A DNA stretch of 20,033 nt, taken from IMG/VR virus record IMGVR_UViG_3300008450_000631, positions 1 to 20,033 of that record; one strand, 5' to 3'. The notes under the pieces are model-generated. The model was not told the DNA's origin. It searched no databases and saw only the letters and a list, made by a program, of their open reading frames with translations. Source of the DNA: a virus. Positions 7,511 through 12,929 of this stretch are shown piece after piece (the stretch's first letter is position 1; the number at the start of each line of letters is the position of its first letter). The position numbers and the translations under genes were made by a program.

Positions 7511-8419
7511 ATGGCTATTTCACGCGCCCAACTACTTAAAGAACTCCTCCCCGGCCTGAACGCGCTGTTTGGTATGGAATACAAGCGTTACGGTGAAGAG
7601 CACAAGGAAATCTACGAAACCGAAACTTCGGAACGTAGCTTTGAAGAGGAAACCAAGCTGTCTGGCTTTAGTGCCGCTCCCGTTAAAAACGAGGGCAGCG
7701 CAATTCGCTATGACAACGCGCAAGAAGCTTGGACTGCTCGCTACAACCACGAAACCATTGCAATGGGTTTTGCTATCACTGAAGAGGCGATGGAAGATAA
7801 CCTGTACGACAGCTTGTCGCAGCGTTATACCAAAGCCCTCGCACGTGCTATGGCTTACACCAAGCAGGTTAAAGCAGCAGCTATCCTGAATAGCGGCTTC
7901 TCTGGTGGCCCAACCTACGGCGACGGTCAGACCCTGTTCTCGACTGCTCACCCGCTGGTTTCTGGTGGCACCAACAGCAACACTTTCTCGACCCCCGCTG
8001 ACCTGAACGAGACTTCTCTGGAAGCCGCCGTTATTCAGATCGCCGGTTGGACCGACGAACGTGGCCTGCTGATCGCTGCAAAGCCAAAGAAACTGATCGT
8101 TCCCCCGCAACTGATGTTCGTTGCCACACGCCTGCTCGAAACCGAACTGCGTGTTGGTACTAACGACAACGACATCAACGCGATCAAGAACAACGGCTCG
8201 ATCCCTGAAGGCTACACCGTTAACCACTATCTGACTGATCCGAACGCTTGGTTCCTGACGACAGATGTGCCTAACGGCCTGAAGCACTTCATTCGTATGC
8301 CGCTGTCGCAGTCGATGGACGGGGATTTCGATACTGGCAACGCTCGTTACAAGGCTCGTGAGCGTTATAGCTTCGGCGTCTCTGATCCGCTGGGCGCTTT
8401 TGGCTCCGCTGGTGCGTAA
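7511..8419 (+). CDS. Major capsid protein (HK97 fold, Mu gpT-like)
   Basis: This 302-residue protein should form the head shell. The N-terminal segment (ISRAQLLKELLPGLNALFG) is followed by a region rich in Glu and Lys that would form the extended loop. A long spine helix lies near 95-125 (YDSLSQRYTKALARAMAYTK). Then comes the block GDGQTLFSTAHPLVSGGTNSN, typical of capsid proteins related to the Mu gpT family. The C-terminal KARERYSFGVSDPLGAFG fits the closing P/A-domain strands. The length is normal for an unprocessed shell protein, and no cleaved N-terminal scaffold domain is evident, consistent with the separate scaffold gene. A strong terminator follows the stop by two bases. Confidence 0.9.
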   Translation: MAISRAQLLKELLPGLNALFGMEYKRYGEEHKEIYETETSERSFEEETKLSGFSAAPVKNEGSAIRYDNAQEAWTARYNHETIAMGFAITEEAMEDNLYDSLSQRYTKALARAMAYTKQVKAAAILNSGFSGGPTYGDGQTLFSTAHPLVSGGTNSNTFSTPADLNETSLEAAVIQIAGWTDERGLLIAAKPKKLIVPPQLMFVATRLLETELRVGTNDNDINAIKNNGSIPEGYTVNHYLTDPNAWFLTTDVPNGLKHFIRMPLSQSMDGDFDTGNARYKARERYSFGVSDPLGAFGSAGA

Positions 8420-8421
8420 TG

Positions 8422-8448
8422 AAAAAGGGGGTTTCGGCCCCCTTTTTT
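8422..8448 (+). terminator. Rho-independent terminator after the capsid gene
   Basis: AAAAAGGGGG (8422-8431) and CCCCCTTTTT (8438-8447) form a perfect 10-bp stem around the loop TTTCGG, and a sixth T follows. It starts two bases after the capsid stop and is the only clear intrinsic terminator in the window. The A/T arms make it potentially bidirectional, but no minus-strand gene is seen downstream. Confidence 0.93.
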
Positions 8449-8468
8449 ATATGATATAAGGAAGTATT

Positions 8469-8526
8469 CCGGGAATACCCGGTGTGGCAGACAGTCCCGG
8501 CTGACTTCATGCAGACTGCCAACACC
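8469..8526 (+). other. Structured intergenic RNA with two competing hairpins
   Basis: This element lies between the capsid terminator and the next gene. Hairpin A is CCGGG (8469-8473), loop AATA, CCCGG (8478-8482). Hairpin B pairs GGTGTGGCAG (8481-8490) with CTGCCAACACC (8516-8526), with a single bulged A. The two share bases 8481-8482, so their full forms exclude each other. CAGTC (8492-8496) can also pair with GACTG (8514-8518), competing with the inner part of B. The downstream ATG at 8550 has a GAGGG ribosome site at 8536-8540 outside both hairpins. A 5' stabiliser, processing site or regulatory leader is possible. No known riboswitch class is recognised. Confidence 0.5.
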
Positions 8527-8549
8527 TAACCGCATGAGGGAAAACTCAA

Positions 8550-9032
8550 ATGGCACTTTCAACTACCCAAAGTATTTGGCGTTCGGGCGGTGGCGATAAC
8601 ACTCGCACTGCATATTGTGGCTCTGGCCTAATGGCTGCTACGTTCTACATCGCTGATGTGGCAGTTTCAACTTCCACCAACGTCAAGGTTTCTTCTACTT
8701 CTGGCGCTCCTAATCTGATTCTCCCCGCTGGCGCTCGCATCATGTCGATCACCTTCACTGGCGACGCGGCTACTGGTCAAACTGACATGGGCTTTACGCT
8801 CTACACCTCCGGTACCAATACAGGCGCAGGTCTGCTGGACAACGCCAGCAACGTCGTTGGCACGATTACCCCCGGTGCAACTGGTTCGGGCACTTCGCTT
8901 GGCCTAGTAATGTCTTCATCTGAGCTGGTGTATATCACCGCTCGTGTAGGCGGCAGCGCAGGCACCGGAAGCATGTCTGGCGTAATTCAGTATTTTGTTG
9001 CCGACCCGCTCGAAGGCCAGCAGAACGTCTAA
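8550..9032 (+). CDS. Putative virion surface/decoration protein
   Basis: The product has 160 residues, is nearly free of Lys and rich in Gly, Ser, Thr and Ala, with alternating beta-strand patterns (LILPAGARIMSITFTGD, ELVYITARVGG). Such composition is typical of small beta-sandwich virion proteins. It is the first gene after the capsid terminator and structured leader, with GAGGG nine bases before the ATG. I do not recognise a named family. The location suggests a head decoration or head-completion protein. It could instead be a fibre-type protein, since similar composition is seen in the fibre region at the other end of the window. Confidence 0.68.
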   Translation: MALSTTQSIWRSGGGDNTRTAYCGSGLMAATFYIADVAVSTSTNVKVSSTSGAPNLILPAGARIMSITFTGDAATGQTDMGFTLYTSGTNTGAGLLDNASNVVGTITPGATGSGTSLGLVMSSSELVYITARVGGSAGTGSMSGVIQYFVADPLEGQQNV

Positions 9033-9044
9033 TAGGAGGCCGTC

Positions 9045-9332
9045 ATGGCTATGCAAACAGACGTTACATCGACAGCCTGCCCTGCCGGGGTAAGCACTAC
9101 GGCATTTGCTGGGCGTACTCGCGTACGCGCTATTGCGGTTAGCCACGGTGCAACCCCCGGGGCAGTCACGATTAAAGACGGTGGTGCTAGTGGTGGCGTT
9201 GTGTTTTCGTACACAACCCCTGCGGTGGCCGACGGTATGTACATGCTTTTTCCCGGCGAGGGCATCCTATGTGAAACGGATGTGTACGTGACTACCCCTG
9301 CTGGTGCAATCGCTACGGTGTTCTATGGCTAA
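9045..9332 (+). CDS. Small beta-rich virion-type protein
   Basis: The product has 95 residues and very few charged residues. Recognisable strands include VRAIAVSHGATPGAVTIKDG and GVVFSYTTP, with a PGEGILCETDVYVTT turn and an aromatic end (ATVFYG). The pattern resembles a small sandwich domain with a Gly-Asp hairpin, often found on phage particles, but no family can be named with confidence. TAGGAGG at 9033-9039, directly after the upstream stop, is a strong ribosome site. The last eight bases overlap the next gene (ATGGCTAA). It may form a pair with the preceding 160-residue protein. Confidence 0.68.
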   Translation: MAMQTDVTSTACPAGVSTTAFAGRTRVRAIAVSHGATPGAVTIKDGGASGGVVFSYTTPAVADGMYMLFPGEGILCETDVYVTTPAGAIATVFYG

Positions 9333-9579
9333 ATCCCCTGCTTGGCAGCGTAAAGAAGGTAAGAACCCTAAAGGCGGCTTGAACGCCAAGGGGAGAGCTT
9401 CGTATAACAAAGCCAACCCGGGAAAACCGGGCCTTAAGGCTCCTCAACCTGAAGGCGGGCCACGGAAGAAGTCCTTCTGTGCCCGTATGTCAGGGATGAA
9501 GAAAAAGCTGACTTCATCTAAAACAGCTAACGACCCGAATAGCCGCATTAATAAATCTTTGAGAGCTTGGAAGTGTTAA
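9325..9579 (+). CDS. Basic 84-residue protein, DUF6321-like
   Basis: First member of the small basic cassette. It is very rich in Lys, Arg, Gly, Pro and Asn, with Cys at 52 and 84. The segments MAKSPAWQRKEGKNPKGGLN, ASYNKANPGKPGLKAPQPEG and SSKTANDPNSRINKSLRAWK match my memory of the DUF6321 family in environmental phages; the family number should be checked. The function is unknown. The strong positive charge suggests nucleic-acid binding. The start at 9325 is preferred to an in-frame earlier one (9304) because it gives the family N-terminus and overlaps the upstream stop (ATGGCTAA). Confidence 0.8.
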   Translation: MAKSPAWQRKEGKNPKGGLNAKGRASYNKANPGKPGLKAPQPEGGPRKKSFCARMSGMKKKLTSSKTANDPNSRINKSLRAWKC

Positions 9580-9581
9580 AC

Positions 9582-9821
9582 ATGGTAGCTCCAGAAATTG
9601 AAACTGCTCGTGAGTTAGCTACTCACGCTAATGACATAAAACATCTGCAAGATGATATGGATAAGCTCGTCTCTGACATGGAGTCCATAAAGCAATCGCT
9701 ACAGAATATCGACAAGAAGTTGTCACAGGCTGAAGGCGGCTGGAAGGTACTTATGTTTATAGGTGGGGTAAGTAACATTATAACCGCGCTAGTGGTGCAC
9801 TTTTTTGGAGGTAAGTCATGA
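9582..9821 (+). CDS. Coiled-coil protein with one C-terminal membrane segment (XhlA-like)
   Basis: The product has 79 residues. Residues 8-50 form a heptad-patterned helix (NDIKHLQDDMDKLVSDMESI). Residues about 54-75 (WKVLMFIGGVSNIITALVVH) form the only clear membrane segment in the window. This architecture matches XhlA-type haemolysin/holin-associated proteins and small phage membrane proteins, so a role in lysis or membrane attachment is plausible but unproven. No second membrane segment or signal peptide is present, so it is not a canonical two- or three-segment holin. GGAAG eight bases before ATG 9582 supports this start over the in-frame TTG at 9567. The stop overlaps the next start (ATGA). 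Confidence 0.75.
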   Translation: MVAPEIETARELATHANDIKHLQDDMDKLVSDMESIKQSLQNIDKKLSQAEGGWKVLMFIGGVSNIITALVVHFFGGKS

Positions 9822-10276
9822 AGAAAACCAAACGGTACGCCGTTGGTGGCATGAGCGACGAAGAAGGCAAAGATAAAATTTTTGCCGGTTCTCCTGCTGA
9901 AGACGATGGTATGCGTCCCGGCAGAAATCTTGCGCTGGAGCCTGACGTTACCCCGCGCCCCCGCCCCCGCCCTAAAACACCTCGCCCTCGTCCTAGAGGT
10001 ACGCAAGAGTTTCCTATCAGTGTAAACGCTATGGAATCTGGCGCGAACGTGATGAAGCGTGGTCAAGCTACCCGCGACGGTTCTGATTCTTCTCCGCTGG
10101 ATAAATACAACCGCGACAAAGAAACTAAAGCTACACGTGACAAGCGCAAAATGGACTTGGCGGTTGAGCGTGTAAAAGCTGGCGTTGGGTACAAAAAAGG
10201 CGGTTCCGTGGGTTCCGCTTCCAAGCGTGCTGATGGCTGCGCCCAGCGTGGTAAGACGAAAGGCAGGATGATCTAA
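9818..10276 (+). CDS. Basic protein with Pro-Arg repeat and conserved Lys/Arg tail
   Basis: The product has 152 residues. Residues 45-60 are a Pro-Arg repeat (TPRPRPRPKTPRPRPR). The middle is hydrophilic and probably disordered. The C-terminus, 133-151, is SASKRADGCAQRGKTKGRM, preceded by KKGG. The same 19-residue tail ends the next gene. No enzyme motif or membrane segment is seen. Such sequence would bind DNA, RNA or acidic surfaces, and an internal virion or DNA-associated role is a guess. The gene overlaps the preceding one by four bases (ATGA) and the following by one (TAATG). The Pro-Arg codons create very G-rich minus-strand DNA at 9951-9972. Confidence 0.75.
   Translation: MKKTKRYAVGGMSDEEGKDKIFAGSPAEDDGMRPGRNLALEPDVTPRPRPRPKTPRPRPRGTQEFPISVNAMESGANVMKRGQATRDGSDSSPLDKYNRDKETKATRDKRKMDLAVERVKAGVGYKKGGSVGSASKRADGCAQRGKTKGRMI
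9951..9972 (-). other. Strong G-quadruplex motif, minus strand, inside a gene
   Basis: C4, C5, C5 and C3 runs at 9951-9954, 9958-9962, 9964-9968 and 9970-9972 are separated by 3, 1 and 1 bases. Read on the minus strand this is a textbook quadruplex pattern. It encodes the Pro-Arg repeat, so it may be only a by-product of CCC/CGC codon choice. Confidence 0.5.
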
Positions 10277-10518
10277 TGGCTGCGCCTACTTTTGAAGAAC
10301 TCAAAAAGCAGTTGAGGGAAGAGAAGCCCTATGTTCCGCCTGTGCAGGGTAAGGACAAGAAGGAAGCTGATACTTTCAAAGAAGGTATGAAGCCACCGTC
10401 GCCGGATGAGGGGCCAACTAAGCCCGTTAAGAAAGCCAAAGGTGGGGTAATTAGTTCAGCTTCTAAACGCGCAGATGGTTGCGCTCAACGCGGTAAAACT
10501 AAAGGAAGGATGGTGTAG
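10276..10518 (+). CDS. Basic 80-residue protein with the same conserved tail
   Basis: The N-terminal part is charged and helical (FEELKKQLREEKPYVPP), followed by a Pro/Lys linker. Residues 61-79 are SASKRADGCAQRGKTKGRM, identical over 19 residues to the end of the upstream gene and again preceded by KGG. The codons differ at 12 of the 19 positions, all synonymously, so the tail is kept by selection on protein and is not a fresh DNA duplication. The rest of the two proteins is unrelated. The function is unknown; the tail may be a shared targeting or binding tag. It starts one base into the upstream stop (TAATG). Confidence 0.75.
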   Translation: MAAPTFEELKKQLREEKPYVPPVQGKDKKEADTFKEGMKPPSPDEGPTKPVKKAKGGVISSASKRADGCAQRGKTKGRMV

Positions 10519-10519
10519 G

Positions 10520-10732
10520 ATGGCTGAGTCCAAAAAGATGATGGCTAAAGAAGTTGCGTTCATGAAGAAAAAGGGCGCACCTAAGTCGATGATCAAGCAT
10601 GAAAAAGCCGAAATGAAAGGCATGAAAAAAGGTGGTGCAGTTAAGACTGCGGCTCCTAGCATTGATGGCCTTGCCAAGAAGGGTAAAACCAAAGGCAAGA
10701 TCGTCAAGATGGCTTACGGCGGCAAGTGCTGA
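10520..10732 (+). CDS. Basic 70-residue protein with a variant tail
   Basis: The product has 70 residues, is rich in Lys and Met, and is mainly helical at 1-36 (AKEVAFMKKKGAPKSMIKHE). The C-terminal segment has GG, then DGLAKKGKTKGKIV at 49-62, which aligns with DGCAQRGKTKGRM(V/I) of the two upstream proteins. It goes on to MAYGGKC. It is therefore a more distant carrier of the same tail. I recall the AFMKKKGAPKSM block from other uncultured phages, without a function. The start at 10520 follows the upstream stop by one base; an earlier in-frame GTG (10475) would only read through the neighbour's tail. Confidence 0.72.
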   Translation: MAESKKMMAKEVAFMKKKGAPKSMIKHEKAEMKGMKKGGAVKTAAPSIDGLAKKGKTKGKIVKMAYGGKC

Positions 10733-10733
10733 T

Positions 10734-11015
10734 ATGCGTGCCTCTCGTGGCATGGGGTGCATAAACCCCAAAAAGATGCCTAAGACCACGGTAAAGCGAG
10801 ATGGGAGTGAGCCTGTCAAACTGTACAAGGAAGGTGGTAAGGTATCCAAAGTCAACGAGGCGGGTAATTACACCAAGCCCGGTATGAGGAAAGCTCTGTT
10901 TAATCAGATCAAGAACTCAGCGACTCAGGGTACCGCCGCAGGACAGTGGTCAGCTAGAAAAGCTCAACTCCTTGCCAAGCGGTACAAGGAAAAGGGTGGG
11001 GGCTATAAAGGATGA
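10734..11015 (+). CDS. Basic protein with QWSARKAQLLAK block (first half of a DUF5872-like protein)
   Basis: The product has 93 residues. Residues 1-20 (RGMGCINPKKMPK) form one short block. Residues 41-93 form another, with NEAGNYTKPGMRKALFNQIK and then GQWSARKAQLLAKRYKEKGG ending in GYKG. As I recall, the second block is the N-terminal half of DUF5872-type proteins, known from large DNA viruses and bacteria, where it continues into the sequence found in the next gene. Here a TGA ends the frame and a new ATG overlaps it (ATGA). The earlier in-frame GTG at 10632 lies in a neighbouring gene and is not used. The function is unknown; the high positive charge points to nucleic-acid contact. Confidence 0.75.
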   Translation: MRASRGMGCINPKKMPKTTVKRDGSEPVKLYKEGGKVSKVNEAGNYTKPGMRKALFNQIKNSATQGTAAGQWSARKAQLLAKRYKEKGGGYKG

Positions 11016-11245
11016 AACCTTCTCAGCAAAGCCTAAAGAACTGGACACAGCAGAAATGGCGCACTAAAAGCGGAAAGCCATCGTCAAAAACCGGAGAGCG
11101 GTATCTGCCGGAAAATGCGATTAAGGCTTTAAGCCCTGCCGAGTATGCTGCCACTACGAAGGCCAAGCGAGAAGGTAAAGCAAAAGGTAAGCAGTTTGTA
11201 TCACAGCCCAAAGGCATAGCTAAGAAAACGGCGAGGTTTAGATAA
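11012..11245 (+). CDS. Basic 77-residue protein (second half of a DUF5872-like protein)
   Basis: The product has 77 residues with about a quarter Lys plus Arg. Its blocks SLKNWTQQKWRTKSGKPSS, GERYLPENAIKALSPAEYAA and GKQFVSQPKGIAKKTARFR resemble the C-terminal half of the DUF5872-like proteins described for the preceding gene. The four-base overlap (ATGA) with that gene lets ribosomes re-initiate, so both halves may be made in equal amounts and associate. The gene is intact, with no stop or frameshift inside, so this looks like a stable arrangement and not decay. The next gene again starts within its stop (TAATG). Confidence 0.76.
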   Translation: MKPSQQSLKNWTQQKWRTKSGKPSSKTGERYLPENAIKALSPAEYAATTKAKREGKAKGKQFVSQPKGIAKKTARFR

Positions 11246-11421
11246 TGGCTGAAAAATGGATACAGAAGGCAATAAAGAAACCCGGTGCGCTTCGTGCTCA
11301 ACTTGGCGCAAAAGAGGGACAGCCCATCCCGGCAAAGAAACTTGCTGCCGCTGCGAAGAAGCCCGGAAAAATCGGGCAGCGGGCACGTCTAGCACAGACC
11401 CTAAAAGGGATGAAAAAGTAA
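11245..11421 (+). CDS. Very short basic protein (58 residues)
   Basis: This gene is below common length cut-offs but well supported. ATG overlaps the upstream stop (TAATG), and its own stop abuts the next ATG (TAAATG), so it fills the space exactly. The product is helical and basic, with KWIQKAIKKPGALRAQLG, then a PIPAKKLAAAAKKPGKIGQR block, ending in LAQTLKGMKK. I recall near-identical short proteins, with the KPGALR and IPAKKLAAA motifs, in other environmental phages. No function is known. It is the last member of the basic cassette and directly precedes the adaptor-like gene. Confidence 0.8.
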   Translation: MAEKWIQKAIKKPGALRAQLGAKEGQPIPAKKLAAAAKKPGKIGQRARLAQTLKGMKK

Positions 11422-12348
11422 ATGACTACATCGGGCACAACGCAATTTGATCTCGAATTTGTCGAGATAGCAGAAGAGGCATTTGAACGCGCAGGGCGCG
11501 AGATGCGCTCTGGCTACGACTTGCGCACTGCCCGCCGTAGCATGAATTTGATGACTATCGAGTGGGTCAATCGTGGCATTAACATGTGGACGATTGAGCA
11601 AGGTACTATCAACCTTACCCCCGGCGTAAACACCTACGCGTTGCCGTATGACACGGTAGACTTGATGGAACACGTTATCCGTACTGGGGCTAACGTCGAG
11701 TCCACCCAAGCCGACTTGAACATCACGCGGATTTCAGTTTCTACTTACGCCACGATCCCAAACAAGTTGCAACAAGCCAGACCTATTCAGGTATGGGTGC
11801 AGCGGCTTTCTGGGCAGAAGTCCCCGTCTGGGACTACGTTGGCGTCTACGATTAACGCTACCGTTACTACTATTCCCGTAGGTTCTGTATATAACTTAGC
11901 GTCTGCTGGGTTTGTACAAATTGATAACGAGATCATCTACTACGGGTATTTGAACACCGCTACTCAGTCATTAGAGAACTGTGTGCGGGGGCAAGCTAAC
12001 ACTACGGCAGCGTCGCATACCGCAGCCGCTCCTGTGTATGTGCCGAACCCGCCGACTATAACGGTCTGGCCTACGCCCGATAACTCTACCCCGTATCAGT
12101 TCGTTTACTGGCGTATGCGCCGTATTGAGGATGCCGGTAGCGGTATGCAGACTGCGGACATGAGCTTTAGATTCTTGCCTTGCATTACCGCAGGTTTGGC
12201 GTACTACATCGCCATGAAGATACCCGAGGGTACTGACCGGCTACAGATACTGAAGGCGGCATACGACGAGCAATTTGACTTGGCGGCTGGTGAGGATAGG
12301 GAGAAAGCCACGTCTCGGTTTGTACCTAGAATGTTTAGGTCGAGATAA
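11422..12348 (+). CDS. Head-tail adaptor-like protein with an inserted beta domain
   Basis: The product has 308 residues. The N-terminal helices (about 10-60, EIAEEAFERAGREMRSGYDL and RTARRSMNLMTIEWVNRGIN) and a following TYALPYDTVDLMEHVIR segment look like the helical adaptor proteins that dock under the portal. The C-terminus resumes at about 208 with PPTITVWPTPDNSTPYQFVY and ends in helices (SFRFLPCITAGLAYYIAMKI). Between them, residues about 131-207 look like an extra beta domain (TTIPVGSVYNLASAGFVQI, then CVRGQANTTAASH), a module I recall from other phage tail proteins. It starts right after the upstream stop and overlaps the next gene by one base. A tail-tube or P22 gp4-type role is the main reading. 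Confidence 0.72.
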   Translation: MTTSGTTQFDLEFVEIAEEAFERAGREMRSGYDLRTARRSMNLMTIEWVNRGINMWTIEQGTINLTPGVNTYALPYDTVDLMEHVIRTGANVESTQADLNITRISVSTYATIPNKLQQARPIQVWVQRLSGQKSPSGTTLASTINATVTTIPVGSVYNLASAGFVQIDNEIIYYGYLNTATQSLENCVRGQANTTAASHTAAAPVYVPNPPTITVWPTPDNSTPYQFVYWRMRRIEDAGSGMQTADMSFRFLPCITAGLAYYIAMKIPEGTDRLQILKAAYDEQFDLAAGEDREKATSRFVPRMFRSR

Positions 12349-12761
12349 TGGGTAATAAGTTTTCCGCTGGATACAGGTCTATTGCCGAGTGCGATAGGTG
12401 CGGGTTCCGGTTTAAGCTAAAAGAACTTAGGAAGTTGGTGGTCAAAGGTAATATCATCAACGAGAAGGTTTGTAAAACTTGTTGGGACCCCGACCATCCG
12501 CAGTTAAAATTAGGTTTATACCCAGTGGACGACCCGCAAGCAGTGCGGGAGCCACGCCCAGATCACAGTTACTATTCCTCTGGGAATACCGGGCTACAGC
12601 TACCAACTGCATACGATGCAGGACCCCCGGGCGAAGGTAGTAGGGTAATTCAGTGGGGGTGGAACCCTGTAGGTGGAGCAAGTTCGTATGATGTTGGGTT
12701 AACGCCAAACTATCTAACATTGACCGGCGTAGTAGGTGATGTAACCATCACTATTTCATAG
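12348..12761 (+). CDS. Zinc-ribbon protein of the adaptor region
   Basis: The product has 137 residues. Two CxxC knuckles, C15/C18 (ECDRCGF) and C42/C45 (VCKTCWDPDHP), with a basic stretch between them (KLKELRKLVVKG), form a likely zinc ribbon. They are followed by a conserved HPQLKLGLYPVDDPQAVREP block and a Gly/Ser-rich, beta-like C-terminus (IQWGWNPVGGASS). I recall this combination from proteins encoded next to adaptor genes in uncultured phages, where it is thought to be structural because of position. DNA binding cannot be excluded. It starts within the upstream stop (TAATG), and its own TAG is fused to the next ribosome site (TAGGAG). Confidence 0.78.
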   Translation: MGNKFSAGYRSIAECDRCGFRFKLKELRKLVVKGNIINEKVCKTCWDPDHPQLKLGLYPVDDPQAVREPRPDHSYYSSGNTGLQLPTAYDAGPPGEGSRVIQWGWNPVGGASSYDVGLTPNYLTLTGVVGDVTITIS

Positions 12762-12770
12762 GAGTAGGAT

Positions 12771-12929
12771 ATGGACAAGATGAAGCAGGTAGCTAAGGCA
12801 GAAGTCAAAGCTCACGAAAAGCGTATGCACAAGATGGCTAAAGGCGGCGTAACAGGCGAGGCTATGCGTAAGTATGGTCGTAATATGGCTCGTGCTATGA
12901 ACCAAAAGTCCACTGGAAGGGGTCGATAA
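12771..12929 (+). CDS. Very short basic protein (52 residues)
   Basis: This gene is below usual length cut-offs. GGAG at 12761-12764 is six bases before the ATG, and the stop overlaps the next start (TAATG), so it fills the space between two supported genes. The product is helical, rich in Lys, Arg and Met, with VAKAEVKAHEKRMHKMAKGG and then RKYGRNMARAMNQ. A similar KEVKAHEKRMH block recurs in short proteins of environmental phages, as I recall. The function is unknown. In size and charge it resembles the cassette at 9325-11421 and may be a displaced member. Confidence 0.75.
   Translation: MDKMKQVAKAEVKAHEKRMHKMAKGGVTGEAMRKYGRNMARAMNQKSTGRGR

Noticed and set aside
7532-8287. 251-codon open frame on the minus strand
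   Set aside because: It lies fully opposite the major capsid gene. The product has no recognisable motif, and no other minus-strand gene, promoter or ribosome site supports it.
8450-8460. TATGATATAAG as a promoter -10 element downstream of the capsid terminator
   Set aside because: The position 17 bases upstream falls in the terminator G-tract and has no resemblance to a -35 box. A phage-specific or extended -10 promoter cannot be excluded, but the call is not supported.
9417-9431. CCCGG-GAAAA-CCGGG hairpin in the 84-residue basic gene
   Set aside because: Five-base stem without T-tract, explained by Pro-Gly codons; too short to claim a regulatory role.
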